Source: Alteromonas lipotrueae (GTDB lineage Bacteria; Pseudomonadota; Gammaproteobacteria; Enterobacterales; Alteromonadaceae). Taken from it: 64,000 nucleotides of DNA. The stretch is taken from contig NZ_JAESDI010000001.1 of NCBI RefSeq assembly GCF_019249215.1, positions 124,001-188,000 of the forward strand. Reading direction: 5' to 3'. The notes below the pieces were generated by a model. The model ran no database searches and had not been told where the DNA came from. It saw only the letters and a list, made by a program, of their open reading frames with translations. Positions 54,363-63,929 of this stretch are shown here, piece by piece (positions within the stretch are counted from its first letter, which is position 1; each line of letters starts with the position of its first letter). A program made the translations under genes and the position numbers.

Positions 54363-56093
54363 TTACATTTTTTCCAATGTTTCTATACCAAGTAAGTTCA
54401 ATCCTTGGCTTAACGTGTTGGCCACAAGTGCTGATAAGGCCAGACGGCTATCTCGCACTTCCAGTTCAATGCCGTCTTTTAACATTGGGCAGGCTTCGTA
54501 GAAGCTCATGAAGGCGCTAGCTAGTTCGTACAAGTATGTACACAACACATGTGGCGTGGCATCACGTGATACCAAGCCTACCACCTCTTCAAACTGCAAT
54601 AACAGAACCGACAATGCGTGTTCTTGTTTTTCAACAATATTGATATCTACTGGCATGGTTTCAATAGCAACACCTGCTTTTCTGAATAAGCTTTTAACCC
54701 GCGTGTAAGCGTATTGCAAATACGGGGCAGTATTACCTTCGAAGCTCAACATGGTGTCCCAGTTAAACATATAGTCAGTGGTACGGTTTTTACTTAAATC
54801 GGCATATTTTACTGCGCCGATACCTACTTTACGAGCAACTTCCGCTAATTCGTCTTCTGATAAGTCGTTGTCACGCTCGGCAATCAATTTACCTGCACGT
54901 TCTACTGCTTCATCTAATAATTCAACCAGTTTAACGGTACCGCCGGTACGGGTTTTAAACGGCTTACCATCACTGCCTAACATCATGCCAAATGGGCAGT
55001 GTTCATAGCTTTGGGTGGTTTCCATAAAGCCGGCTTTACGACCTACTATTTCGGTTTGCTTGAAATGTAGCGCTTGGCGAGCATCAGTAAGAATAAGAGT
55101 TCTGTCGGCGTTTAACGTACCACTACGATAGCGCATGGCGGCCAAGTCTGTGGTGGCATATAAATATCCGCCACCGGATTTTTGTACAATATAAACCGCA
55201 GGATTGCCTTCTTTGTCGGCCAACTCAGGAATAAATACTACTTGAGCGCCTTGGTCTTCTACTGCTATACCTTTTTCTTTTAACTCGCTTATCACGTTAG
55301 CTAAATCGTGGTTATAGGCAGACTCACCCATAATATCAGCACGGGTTAAGCTTACGTTTAATTTCTTATAAACGTCTTCAGAGTGTGCAATAGACACATC
55401 AATGAATTTTTCCCACAAGCTCAGACATTTTTCATCACCGCCTTGAAGCTTAACCACGTATTCACGGGCACGATCGGCAAAGCCTTCTTCGTCATCAAAA
55501 CGCACTTTGGCTTCACGGTAAAAGTCTTCTAAATCGGATAACGCCGTTTCAGCAACTTCTTGTTCCAGTTTGTCTGACAAATGCGCCAGCAACATACCAA
55601 ACTGCGTACCCCAGTCACCCATGTGATTTTGGCGAATGACTTTATGGCCTAAAAACTCTAATACCTTCACCACAGCATCACCAATAATGGTGGTACGTAG
55701 GTGCCCTACGTGCATTTCTTTAGCTAGGTTTGGAGAAGAGTAATCTACCACTACGGTTTGCTCTGGCGATTTTGCTACGCCAATGCGTGGGTCGTGTAGC
55801 GCTAGCTCACACTGATTTGCCAGCCACTCGTTGTTCAAATGGACATTGATAAAGCCAGGGCCAGCCACTTCTAGTTTACTGGCTACATCGTCAAGTTTTA
55901 CAATCTCAACAACCTTTTCTGCAATATCGCGAGGCTTTTGTCTAAGCTGTTTTGCCAACGCCATTGCGCCATTGAATTGATATTCCCCAAATTCAGGACG
56001 AGCACTGCGCGATACTGGAATAGGTGCGTTTTCAACACCCATTGTTTCTAAAGCTTCACTAAATCGATTAATTAATAATGCATGTATATTCAT
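54363..56093 (-). CDS. argS: Arginyl-tRNA synthetase
   Basis: ArgS charges tRNA-Arg. The 576-residue class I enzyme has the N-terminal Add1 tRNA D-loop domain, the HIGH-type motif HVGHLRTT (about 129-136), GGYLYATTDLAAMRYR and the C-terminal DALR anticodon domain (about 455-576). No classical KMSKS is seen, as is usual in ArgS. It lies 14 nt after prfC in the same transcript. Confidence 0.97.
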   Translation of the reverse strand: MNIHALLINRFSEALETMGVENAPIPVSRSARPEFGEYQFNGAMALAKQLRQKPRDIAEKVVEIVKLDDVASKLEVAGPGFINVHLNNEWLANQCELALHDPRIGVAKSPEQTVVVDYSSPNLAKEMHVGHLRTTIIGDAVVKVLEFLGHKVIRQNHMGDWGTQFGMLLAHLSDKLEQEVAETALSDLEDFYREAKVRFDDEEGFADRAREYVVKLQGGDEKCLSLWEKFIDVSIAHSEDVYKKLNVSLTRADIMGESAYNHDLANVISELKEKGIAVEDQGAQVVFIPELADKEGNPAVYIVQKSGGGYLYATTDLAAMRYRSGTLNADRTLILTDARQALHFKQTEIVGRKAGFMETTQSYEHCPFGMMLGSDGKPFKTRTGGTVKLVELLDEAVERAGKLIAERDNDLSEDELAEVARKVGIGAVKYADLSKNRTTDYMFNWDTMLSFEGNTAPYLQYAYTRVKSLFRKAGVAIETMPVDINIVEKQEHALSVLLLQFEEVVGLVSRDATPHVLCTYLYELASAFMSFYEACPMLKDGIELEVRDSRLALSALVANTLSQGLNLLGIETLEKM

Positions 56094-56107
56094 AGTTGTT
56101 CTTTATC

Positions 56108-57697
56108 TTAATTTTCGCGCGTGTTTTTAAATTCGATGTCTGGATAACGTTCTTGAGACAGCTGTAAGTTCACTCTAGTAGGTGCGATATACGTAAGATT
56201 ATCGCCACCATCTAGTGCAAGGTTTTGCTCACCCTTGCGGCGGAACTCATCCAGCTTTTTCTCGTCTTTACAGTACACCCATCGGGCTGTGTTTACGTTA
56301 ATGTGCTCGTACAACGCATCAACATTGTATTCTGCCTTCAAGCGGGCCACGACGACATCAAACTGAAGCACACCTACCGCACCTACAATTAGGTCATTAT
56401 TGGCAAGCGGCCTAAATACCTGAACCGCACCTTCTTCAGAAAGCTGGATAAGGCCTTTTAGCAATTGCTTCTGTTTTAGCGGATCTCGCAATCGAATGCG
56501 CTTAAATAATTCTGGTGCGAAGTTAGGAATACCACTGAAGCGATAGTTATCGCCTGAGGTGAAGGTATCGCCAATTCGAATGGTACCGTGGTTATGCAGG
56601 CCAATAATATCTCCCGCATACGCCTCTTCAAGCAAGGCTCTATCGCCGGCTAAAAAGGTTAATGCATCAGAAATACGCACGTCTTTACCAAGTCGTGAGT
56701 GGCGCATTTTCATGCCCTTCTCGTACTTGCCAGACACAATACGGCAAAACGCGATACGATCGCGGTGCTTAGGATCCATGTTCGCCTGTATTTTGAATAC
56801 AAAACCACTGAACTTGGTATCTGTCGATTCAACTGGGCTTTCGTCGGTCTCACGGCCTTGGGGCGCAGGTGCCCATTCAACCATGCCATCAAGCATATGA
56901 TCGACACCAAAGTTACCCAATGCGGTACCGAAAAATACTGGCGTAAGCTGGCCGTCTAAAAAGAGCTCTTTATCAAAGTCATTTGATGCACCGCGCACAA
57001 GCTCTAGCTCGTCACGTAAGGTTTCAGCTAGGTCGCTGCCAATGGCATCTTCAAGTTCAGGGTTATCTAGCCCTTTTAAGATACGAACGTCTTGAATAGT
57101 GTGCCCATGGCCACTTTGATACAAAATGGTTTCATCACGATAAAGGTGATAAACCCCTTTAAAGCTTTTACCGCAACCGATTGGCCAGGTAATAGGTGCG
57201 CAAAGAATATCGAGTTCGCTCTCAACCTCATCCATCACTTCTAGTGGATCGCGAATATCGCGGTCGAGCTTGTTCATAAAGGTTAGGATAGGTGTGTCAC
57301 GTAAACGAGTGACTTCCATCAACTTACGGGTTCTATCCTCTACCCCTTTCGCGGCATCGATAACCATTAAGCAAGAATCTACTGCGGTAAGCGTACGGTA
57401 GGTATCTTCCGAGAAATCTTCGTGTCCGGGCGTATCAAGTAAGTTAACCAGATGATCGTTGTAAGGAAATTGCATTACAGAGGTAGTTACAGATATACCA
57501 CGCTCTTTTTCCATCTCCATCCAATCTGATTTAGCATGTTGGCCAGACTTTTTACCTTTTACCGTACCTGCAGTTTGCAGTGCGTTTCCGAACAACAGTA
57601 CTTTTTCAGTAATTGTGGTTTTACCCGCATCTGGATGCGAGATAATAGCGAATGTTCTTCGCTTATTGATTTCGTTAAGAAAATCGGCATTTGCCAT
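56108..57697 (-). CDS. prfC: Peptide chain release factor 3
   Basis: RF3 is a GTPase that removes RF1/RF2 from the ribosome after peptide release. The 529-residue protein has the G domain with G1 SHPDAGKTT (about 20-28), G3 DTPGHEDF, G4 NKLDRD, then domains II and III ([20 protein letters not shown]). The ATG is at 57697. Co-transcription with argS follows from the 14-nt gap. Confidence 0.97.
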   Translation of the reverse strand: MANADFLNEINKRRTFAIISHPDAGKTTITEKVLLFGNALQTAGTVKGKKSGQHAKSDWMEMEKERGISVTTSVMQFPYNDHLVNLLDTPGHEDFSEDTYRTLTAVDSCLMVIDAAKGVEDRTRKLMEVTRLRDTPILTFMNKLDRDIRDPLEVMDEVESELDILCAPITWPIGCGKSFKGVYHLYRDETILYQSGHGHTIQDVRILKGLDNPELEDAIGSDLAETLRDELELVRGASNDFDKELFLDGQLTPVFFGTALGNFGVDHMLDGMVEWAPAPQGRETDESPVESTDTKFSGFVFKIQANMDPKHRDRIAFCRIVSGKYEKGMKMRHSRLGKDVRISDALTFLAGDRALLEEAYAGDIIGLHNHGTIRIGDTFTSGDNYRFSGIPNFAPELFKRIRLRDPLKQKQLLKGLIQLSEEGAVQVFRPLANNDLIVGAVGVLQFDVVVARLKAEYNVDALYEHINVNTARWVYCKDEKKLDEFRRKGEQNLALDGGDNLTYIAPTRVNLQLSQERYPDIEFKNTREN

Positions 57698-58243
57698 GAA
57701 AAATCGGTCCCGTTTCGTACCCGTAGTGGTACTTCAGTCTTGAGTATTTACTCGCTTTGCTTAGTGACCGTCTTACTGTCGCTACTTGCTTTTACCTACA
57801 AGATAACGAAGGGACACCAAGCATCACGCCTTCCTCTTTGAAGCCTTAATTGGCCCCCAAAAAGTGGAAAGCATTGAGGGAGTATAAAAATGCCGCTTAT
57901 TATACATTTGTGGCAGCTAAAAACACGCTCTGCGGACGTTTTTCTACTAACTCACAGTCAAATACTGCCAGATAGATAAATTCTGCATTTAAGTGGTGAT
58001 GAAAGCGGTGATGGATGTGCTGATGAGCCTACTCTTAAAAGCAGTGATAAAACGGGGATAAGCGCACTGGCGTAAGCGATATTAACATCAGGCGGTGCAA
58101 CCTGTACCAAACAACTTGCGCCGCTATTTTCCATATTGAACATATGCCAAATGCGATATGCCGGATACAGATTGTTTTCGCCTAGAAAAATAGCAATAAT
58201 GAAGAATTATTTTTGTCACTTTTGATAAAGTTAGGATTAATAA
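57698..58243. other. Long intergenic region between prfC and a LysR gene
   Basis: About 546 nt separate the two divergent genes. A 61-codon frame at 57958-58143 on the minus strand lacks a ribosome-binding site and resembles nothing I know. No terminator, repeat or RNA gene is evident. It could hold a decayed gene, but I cannot show it. Confidence 0.5.
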
Positions 58244-59131
58244 ATGAGTGTTAATGCCAAAACCGAAGATATCGAAGCCTTTGTTGCCGTTGTAGATACT
58301 GGCAGCTTTTCTCGCGCATCTGAATTGCTCGGCCAGCAAGTGGCTAAAGTGTCTCGCGCTATGGGGCGTTTAGAAGGTGTGCTTAATGTCACCCTACTCA
58401 ATCGTACCACCCGCCGATTAGAGCTAACCGAAGAAGGGTTAGTCTATTTACAGTACGCCCGTGATAGTTTGAATTTGTTAGAAAGAGGCGAAGAAGCGCT
58501 ACGTTTGCTAAACCAAAAACCTTCTGGATTATTAAGAATAGATGCTGCAAGCCCCTTCGTGCTGCATCAGATAACTCCGTTGATAGGCGAATTTCGGGAA
58601 GCGTATCCACAAATAAAACTCGATATCACCAGTCACGACAATATTATTGATTTGCTTGAACACAAAACCGATATTGCCATTCGAATCGGTGACCTTAGCG
58701 ATTCTAACCTACATGCAAAAAACTTGGGGCGAAGCGCGCTTCATATAGTGGCAAGTCCAGAATACCTCGCTAGCTCGAACGTTGATGTTGCACTGTCTTC
58801 ATTGAGCAAACATCGACTCATTGGGTTTTCCAGTAGCGCAAGCTTGAACCGATGGCCTTTATCAGAAGAGGTTAAACTTAACTTCGATTTAAAGGCATCT
58901 AGTGGGGAAACCATTAGGCAACTATGCTTGGCAGGCCAAGGTATTGCCCTACTGTCACACTTTATGGTGGCAGGCGATTTAAATAACGGAAAACTTGTCA
59001 GCGTATTAGGCAAGCACTTACTTACACCAAACAACCGAGAACCTGTACAAGCGGTGTACTACCGAAACAGTGCAGTATCTTCACGCATCTCGGCTTTCTT
59101 AGATTTTATACAACCACGCCTCACGCTATAG
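58244..59131 (+). CDS. LysR-family regulator (YafC-like)
   Basis: This 295-residue regulator has the N-terminal LysR helix-turn-helix (FVAVVDTGSFSRASELLG, LEGVLNVTLLNRTTRRLELTEEG) and a C-terminal effector domain. Its pattern (LLRIDAASPFVLHQITPLI, SGETIRQLCLAGQGIALLS) closely follows E. coli YafC. AGGA lies 7 nt before the ATG. It is convergent with a DMT transporter gene that it may or may not control; this LysR-transporter adjacency recurs in other genomes, which is from memory and not verified. Confidence 0.92.
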   Translation: MSVNAKTEDIEAFVAVVDTGSFSRASELLGQQVAKVSRAMGRLEGVLNVTLLNRTTRRLELTEEGLVYLQYARDSLNLLERGEEALRLLNQKPSGLLRIDAASPFVLHQITPLIGEFREAYPQIKLDITSHDNIIDLLEHKTDIAIRIGDLSDSNLHAKNLGRSALHIVASPEYLASSNVDVALSSLSKHRLIGFSSSASLNRWPLSEEVKLNFDLKASSGETIRQLCLAGQGIALLSHFMVAGDLNNGKLVSVLGKHLLTPNNREPVQAVYYRNSAVSSRISAFLDFIQPRLTL

Positions 59132-59193
59132 CGACTTCGTTTTAGTACAGGTATAACAGAACACCAGCTTATTTGTTCGCCCTGTTTACCTAT

Positions 59194-60129
59194 TTATTTA
59201 GTTTGCCCGGGCACCTTTGATATCAATTTTTTTAATGCCGACTTTGGTAACGCATTGAGGGTCAGCGCACAAAGCATAACGGTGGCGCCAACAATCACCA
59301 TTGGCAGCAAGATTTCACCCAGTAAAAGCACCGAGCTTACGTAACCAATGATAGGCGTAAGTGTGCTGATAAGCACTATACGCTCAGGCGGAAGCTTTGG
59401 CCCAGCAGACACCATAAGACCAAAACCTAAACCGGTGGCAATTGGCCCAATATAAGATAGCGCCAACCAACCTCGCATGCCGTATTCAGCAAAGTTGGGG
59501 ACACCCTCAATGGCACACGCAATCGCTAGCATTACCACACCGGCCAACGCGAATTGCCAAAACACCGCATCGATAACACTGCCATGCCATTTGTGAAATG
59601 ATACTCGCCTTATAGACACTGCCCACAAGCCTGAAGCCAATAGCATGCCAAACAAAGGTAACCAAGCTCCAGGCTGGCCCGACGCGAACAGAATTAAACC
59701 TACGCCAATTGTAGAGACACTCGTCAGTACAAAACGTTTTGCTGCTGGTCGCTGTCGATACCACACCGTATCAATCACCAGCATCCACAGTGGCGTGGTG
59801 TAAATCAAAATACTCGCGGTACCGGCGGGAATATACTGTAAGCACACCGTAATTAACCCCATAGAGCCAATAAACTGTACCATCGCTACCGTAAAGATGA
59901 CAGCGCGGTCGGGGCGTGAAAAAATAGGTAATCGTTTTTTGGTGATAAACACGAACAAAGCAATAACAGGCAACGCAAATAATAGCCTAAGTGCTACCAT
60001 CCAATATGCACTTACAGAATCTAAACCTAGCTTCATTGCAGGCCAACTTAAGCCTAAACACAACACCGAAACAGTTAGCATTTTAATGCCTTTTGCTTGA
60101 ACTGACGAAGGAGGCAACGCAGAAGACAT
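59194..60129 (-). CDS. EamA-family (DMT) metabolite exporter
   Basis: This 311-residue inner-membrane protein has ten predicted spans in two EamA repeats (about 18-150 and 160-298), with features such as YIPAGTASILIYTTPLWMLVID and SYIGPIATGLGFGLM. Relatives export amino acids or other small metabolites; the substrate cannot be told. The ATG at 60129 follows a TATTTGATAC region without a strong ribosome-binding site. A palindrome lies 57-70 bp upstream. Confidence 0.9.
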   Translation of the reverse strand: MSSALPPSSVQAKGIKMLTVSVLCLGLSWPAMKLGLDSVSAYWMVALRLLFALPVIALFVFITKKRLPIFSRPDRAVIFTVAMVQFIGSMGLITVCLQYIPAGTASILIYTTPLWMLVIDTVWYRQRPAAKRFVLTSVSTIGVGLILFASGQPGAWLPLFGMLLASGLWAVSIRRVSFHKWHGSVIDAVFWQFALAGVVMLAIACAIEGVPNFAEYGMRGWLALSYIGPIATGLGFGLMVSAGPKLPPERIVLISTLTPIIGYVSSVLLLGEILLPMVIVGATVMLCALTLNALPKSALKKLISKVPGQTK

Positions 60130-60185
60130 ATTTGATACCTATAAGATGAAAAAGCGTGTGCTATTTCACTAAAATAAAAACGGTA

Positions 60186-60199
60186 AGTGAAATTTCACT
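60186..60199. promoter_or_regulatory. 14-bp palindrome upstream of the EamA gene
   Basis: AGTGAAATTTCACT is a perfect palindrome, and its half TTTCACT recurs at 60164-60170. The pair may be operator sites; the regulator is unknown. Confidence 0.35.
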
Positions 60200-60301
60200 G
60201 AGCCGCGCAATATACGTGAATTACGCAAAACCGGATATAGACCTTAACGACATAATTAGGGGCCTTGTCGCGCATGAGAGCCTAGGTAACTAAAGATTAG
60301 G

Positions 60302-60601
60302 TTAAGGTAATAATATTGCCACAGACAATAGTGTGCGATGGCCTTGTTGAATGGGCGTAACACTATGGCTATACAGATCAGGCCTAAAGAAATATACCCG
60401 ATTAAATAAGTTAAAAATAACCTTGTCGGCACAAAACACCCCACCTACTTTTGGCTGCTTCAATACCACATTAAACTTATAGTACTTTCCTTCGCTAACA
60501 GGGTCGTTGTGTCTCATTACTCGGTGCCCTTCAGGGTAGGTCACCAGATTAATTGCAAACCTTTTAAATCGCACAATCTCCCGATTGATAACCTTTGGCA
60601 T
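60302..60601 (-). CDS. Small 2OG-Fe(II) oxygenase-like protein
   Basis: This 99-residue protein looks like a minimal double-stranded beta-helix oxygenase. It has the Fe-binding HxD in VMRHNDPV, a distal His in LYSHSVTPI and an Arg after it (GHRTLLSVAI) in the position that binds 2-oxoglutarate. INLVTYPEGH and FFRPDLYSHSVT are typical of small oxygenases with a phytanoyl/prolyl hydroxylase-like core. AGAGGA precedes the ATG at 60601, supporting expression. The substrate is unknown. It is monocistronic between the EamA gene and rimI. Confidence 0.72.
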   Translation of the reverse strand: MPKVINREIVRFKRFAINLVTYPEGHRVMRHNDPVSEGKYYKFNVVLKQPKVGGVFCADKVIFNLFNRVYFFRPDLYSHSVTPIQQGHRTLLSVAILLP

Positions 60602-60737
60602 TTATCCTCTTTAGTTAGTTTTAACAAAGTAAATATTGGGTGGTATTGTCTCAAAAAACAGATATGGAACGTAAGTGTACAGGTAGATCGAGAAGGTATA
60701 ACTTGTGCGATTGTGTGTTCTGTTTAGCGTGTTCTGT

Positions 60738-61196
60738 TTAAAAGGAAGCCTTCATTATTTTGGCGTCTTCTTTACTCGTAGCCGTTTGGTAATAGCCTTT
60801 TCTTACTTCGATATGTTCAAAGCCAGTATTTTCGTAAAGGTTAATTGCCCCCACATTACTGGCTCGAACTTCTAACCACATTGATGTCATTCCGTTATGC
60901 TGAGCGTGCTGTTTAACGTACTCCACTAACGCCCGCCCTATCCCTTCTTGGCGACAACATTTGTTTACTGCAATATCCATTAAGGTTGCTTCATCTAGAA
61001 CTTCAAGCACCAATGCATAGCCTACTACTTGGTCGTCCTTTATGGCAAGGACACCAAAATAAGGGGTAGTGGTGCAATCAACGAAAGTCTCAAAAGACCA
61101 AGGTTTAAATTGGGACGCTTCGTGAATACCGTAGGCTTGCGCTAATGCGCCCGCACTACTTGTATCTGAAATTAATTGGATATGCAAAATAGACAA
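60738..61196 (-). CDS. rimI: Ribosomal protein S18-alanine N-acetyltransferase
   Basis: RimI acetylates the N-terminal alanine of ribosomal protein S18 with acetyl-CoA. The 152-residue GNAT protein has the acetyl-CoA loop CRQEGIGRALVEY, the WLEVRASNVGAINLYENTGF block and the C-terminal YYQTATSKEDAKIM that typifies RimI. No ATG is available; TTG at 61196 (or 61187) is the likely start. It follows the holD-like gene by 14 nt; holD-rimI is also the E. coli order. Confidence 0.92.
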   Translation of the reverse strand: MSILHIQLISDTSSAGALAQAYGIHEASQFKPWSFETFVDCTTTPYFGVLAIKDDQVVGYALVLEVLDEATLMDIAVNKCCRQEGIGRALVEYVKQHAQHNGMTSMWLEVRASNVGAINLYENTGFEHIEVRKGYYQTATSKEDAKIMKASF

Positions 61197-61210
61197 CCGA
61201 GTTAGGGAAT

Positions 61211-61915
61211 TTAAAGCGCTTCAGGCGAACTTGCATTGTTGGATAAAGCACAAAGCATTTTCCACAGCTGCTTTTGTATTGCCGCCGTTAGCAAGTGAGG
61301 CGCTGAAGGCAAAACGATGCCATCGTAAGTTACTGTTACAGCTTGCCCTATCTTTACCTGAGTACTGGTTAATGATAGCTGGAGATACGCTAGCGCAACA
61401 TCTAAGTCTTGTAGCCACTGTTTACCCTGTAATCGCTGTACTTGGGTTAATTCAACCATAGCAGCTGTTCCACTTGAAGCAGAATTGGATGAAAAGCTGG
61501 ATGATTGGCTCGATGAATTAATAGACTCTGATTTTAATACATTCTTGCTTGCGGTGTTTGTTACAGATTGCGGTGCCGCTGATGGCTGTGATTGCACTGA
61601 CGACAGTGATTGCGCTGACGGTTCTGCTCGCGAACCGCTGGCGTTCTGGCCAGCTGCTTTAGTTTGGCCAGAGGCTTTGGACGAGTCTGATGATACCTGC
61701 GCACGAAGTTGTGCCAACCGACTTTGCTTTTCTTCATTAGAAGGCATAGCTGGTGAATGGCTATTAGCCGTTGCAAAAGAAGCATTGGCAGAGCGCTTAC
61801 TAGCAACATTAGCCGCAACTGAGCTCGAGTTTTCATCTTGCAGCGATGACTGGTTCACCCATACAGGGATCCCCATTTCTTGCAGCACAGCACGCTGAAA
61901 AGTAGAAAGCGACAT
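61211..61915 (-). CDS. holD: HolD-like DNA polymerase III psi subunit with long low-complexity linker
   Basis: Psi binds chi and the clamp loader and links the polymerase III holoenzyme to SSB. Only the ends of this 234-residue protein look like psi: the N terminus (FQRAVLQEMGIPVWV) matches the clamp-loader-binding peptide, and the C terminus (LPSAPHLLTAAIQKQLWKMLC) matches the end of E. coli HolD. Between them, about residues 20-150, is a Ser/Ala/Gln-rich disordered stretch that E. coli HolD lacks. I use the ATG at 61915; TTG at 61924 is possible. The location upstream of rimI supports the call. Confidence 0.75.
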   Translation of the reverse strand: MSLSTFQRAVLQEMGIPVWVNQSSLQDENSSSVAANVASKRSANASFATANSHSPAMPSNEEKQSRLAQLRAQVSSDSSKASGQTKAAGQNASGSRAEPSAQSLSSVQSQPSAAPQSVTNTASKNVLKSESINSSSQSSSFSSNSASSGTAAMVELTQVQRLQGKQWLQDLDVALAYLQLSLTSTQVKIGQAVTVTYDGIVLPSAPHLLTAAIQKQLWKMLCALSNNASSPEAL

Positions 61916-62060
61916 AAAATCCAACCTCGTTTAATTACTTAACATTGTATAGTAACGAGAATAAAAATGGCAGATACAGAATGATTAACTTACTGAATTT
62001 AACTTAGCTTAAGAAAAGTAAATGATGATAAAAGTGAATTTAGAAAACGAGAAGGGAAAG

Positions 62061-62137
62061 TGGCAGGGGTGGAGGGACTCGAACCCCCAACCATCGGTTT
62101 TGGAGACCGCTGTTCTACCAATTCGAACTACACCCCT
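62061..62137 (-). tRNA. tRNA-Trp (CCA)
   Basis: The minus strand folds as a cloverleaf: acceptor AGGGGTG/CACCCCT, anticodon arm CGGTCTCCAAAACCG with anticodon CCA, T-arm with GGTTCGAGTC, discriminator G and encoded CCA end. The sequence is close to E. coli tRNA-Trp. The length is 77 nt including CCA. Confidence 0.97.
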
Positions 62138-62252
62138 AGCGCGCTGTGCATTATACGGATGACATTTAAAAGGTAAAGCATTTTTCTACTACCTTATGCA
62201 CTACCGCTTATTAAACAAACAAAGCGCTGTGAAAACAAACAAAAAGCGTGTA

Positions 62253-63044
62253 TTACCCTGCATTTTGCTTATTACCCTCAAGCGCTGCCAGCCATAAATC
62301 GTTAGTCATGTTAACAATTTCCCTGTGAAGATGAACTTGCGCTAGCACCTCATCCTCATCTTTACCAACTTCTTTTGCATAGGCGATGGCTAATGCCTGT
62401 ATTTCCGCCTCACTCATTGCGTTAATCTTTGCACATCCTGCTACATCGAAATAGCGATTACCCATGGCTGAGTATTCCCAATCAACAATAAAAGGAGTGG
62501 AATCGCGAACCACGTGATGAGCAAGTAAGTCGTTGTGACACAGTACATAGTCATCTGTATTGCCTTCACTTTCCACTAAACTTGCACGAAGTTGAATAGC
62601 GCGTTCGAAAAGTACATCTCCCGCTTTTAACCCAGCGGTATGCATATAGTGTAACCAACGAGAAAATAAATTGAGTGGTCTAGCAGTAATAGGCAGCCCG
62701 TGGACACGGGCAAGTACTGATGCTAACGCTTCGGGAGAACGAATACTGGGATGAGGATCGGCTTCCTCTTCCCATTGTTCTACCCAAATTAATTCATCGT
62801 CGCTTAACCAAATAGGCTTTGGCGCAATGCCTCGCTCTGCAAGTTGCTGTTGCAAAACAAATTGATGGAATCTGTCGATGCCACTAAATGCATCTTCTCC
62901 CACCCATTTAACGGCAAACCCACGATCATGGTCTTTGAGATGGTACACCTGATTTACCAAGCCTGCGGGGTGACGTTCCACTGTGGCTGAATCAGATAAA
63001 TTAAGTGCTTCTTTCAAAAGCGGAATGATAGTTTCCGGTTTCAT
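62253..63044 (-). CDS. APH/choline-kinase-like phosphotransferase, probable thiamine kinase
   Basis: This 263-residue protein has the aminoglycoside phosphotransferase/choline kinase fold: AVKWVG with the ATP-binding Lys near the N terminus, the Brenner-type loop LCHNDLLAHHVV (catalytic Asp, with His replacing the usual Asn) and the metal Asp in FIVDWEYSAMGNRYFDVA. Adjacent PnuC-type transporter, YkoF-like and TonB-receptor genes point to thiamine as substrate (ThiK-like), which is inference. The start overlaps the transporter gene by 44 nt, so it is co-transcribed with it. Confidence 0.83.
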   Translation of the reverse strand: MKPETIIPLLKEALNLSDSATVERHPAGLVNQVYHLKDHDRGFAVKWVGEDAFSGIDRFHQFVLQQQLAERGIAPKPIWLSDDELIWVEQWEEEADPHPSIRSPEALASVLARVHGLPITARPLNLFSRWLHYMHTAGLKAGDVLFERAIQLRASLVESEGNTDDYVLCHNDLLAHHVVRDSTPFIVDWEYSAMGNRYFDVAGCAKINAMSEAEIQALAIAYAKEVGKDEDEVLAQVHLHREIVNMTNDLWLAALEGNKQNAG

Positions 63045-63645
63045 CTTGCTTATTCCACTGTGCTAGCCATTGTAGATACCCAAAAATAGAAAATCCTACG
63101 TACCCAAGGAACAAGCATGCTGATAATGCCATCCCCACTTGAAAGTATAGAAAAGCGGAGGCCAAATTAATAAAAAACCAGTAAATCCAATTTTGTAGAA
63201 CTTTGTGTGCCACCATAAAAGTGGTAATTACACTCAACAAATGGATACTCGCATCTAGCAGTAAATGATCACTATTAAATTGGGAAGTCACTAATTGAGA
63301 TAATCCCCACGCACAGCACAACAGCACAGGGACTATCGTAAGATGTATCCATAGCGGCCATGAACGTACCGGCTTCTCTGTCCCCTCGTCCCCCCCTTTT
63401 GACCACTGATAATAACCATAGCCCGCCATTATCATATAGAAAAAATTCAGCATGGACTGGAACGGCAACGTCACCTGCCAAAACAGCCAAGTATAAATAG
63501 CCGTACTGGCGAAGGCACAAAGCCAACACCAGCTGTTCTGCTTAGCCGCCAGCAGCACATAGGCAATGGCAAGCACTACCGCCAACCATTCCAGTGTTGA
63601 TGTAGCTGCTATCTGCGACAAAAACTCAGTAAAAAATGCACTCAT
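63001..63645 (-). CDS. PnuC/PnuT-family vitamin transporter
   Basis: This 214-residue inner-membrane protein has seven predicted spans and the PnuC fold. It contains the WxxW motif (NWIYWFFIN) that cradles the pyridine or pyrimidine ring in the family, and SACLFLGYVGFSIFGYLQW at the end. PnuC proteins carry nicotinamide riboside by facilitated diffusion with trapping by a kinase; the PnuT subgroup carries thiamine. The neighbouring kinase and YkoF-like protein favour thiamine. The ATG overlaps the upstream stop (ATGA). Confidence 0.9.
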   Translation of the reverse strand: MSAFFTEFLSQIAATSTLEWLAVVLAIAYVLLAAKQNSWCWLCAFASTAIYTWLFWQVTLPFQSMLNFFYMIMAGYGYYQWSKGGDEGTEKPVRSWPLWIHLTIVPVLLCCAWGLSQLVTSQFNSDHLLLDASIHLLSVITTFMVAHKVLQNWIYWFFINLASAFLYFQVGMALSACLFLGYVGFSIFGYLQWLAQWNKQDETGNYHSAFERST

Positions 63646-63920
63646 GCTTCAGCTTTTCTGGCTTGCTTATTGGCCTGCATGGCATCGTAGTTTAAAAACT
63701 TAGCCACAAAAATTGCCTGCCCGACCTCTTCGTGAGTTCGCTGCATTTCCTTACCAAGAATAGCCATCACATGTCCGTAATCACCGGATACCTGCGTGCT
63801 GGTAGAAGTCGTTAATACGCCAATATTACCGTAGCTATTCAAGCGATCGATAAATTGTTGGATAGGTTCTATGTATTCCCCCACTAGTGGGTATAGCGAT
63901 AGCTCAACCATGACTTGCAT
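63642..63920 (-). CDS. YkoF-like thiamine/HMP-binding protein
   Basis: This 92-residue protein resembles the YkoF/thiamine-binding ferredoxin-like domain (MQVMVELSLYPLV start, STSTQVSGDY in the binding region, HVMAILGKEM). In Bacillus, YkoF binds thiamine or its hydroxymethylpyrimidine moiety next to a thiamine-precursor ABC transporter. AGGAG lies 6 nt before the ATG. It is translated between the TonB receptor and PnuC-type genes, with a 4-nt overlap to the latter. Confidence 0.82.
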   Translation of the reverse strand: MQVMVELSLYPLVGEYIEPIQQFIDRLNSYGNIGVLTTSTSTQVSGDYGHVMAILGKEMQRTHEEVGQAIFVAKFLNYDAMQANKQARKAEA

Positions 63921-63929
63921 AGCGTACTC

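Noticed and set aside
57958..58143. Possible 61-codon gene between prfC and the LysR gene
   Set aside because: No start signals or family resemblance; kept only as a note in the intergenic entry.
61485..61898. 137-codon Asp/Cys-rich frame antisense to the holD-like gene
   Set aside because: It is the complement of the Ser/Ala-rich linker; low-complexity codons leave the opposite strand open.
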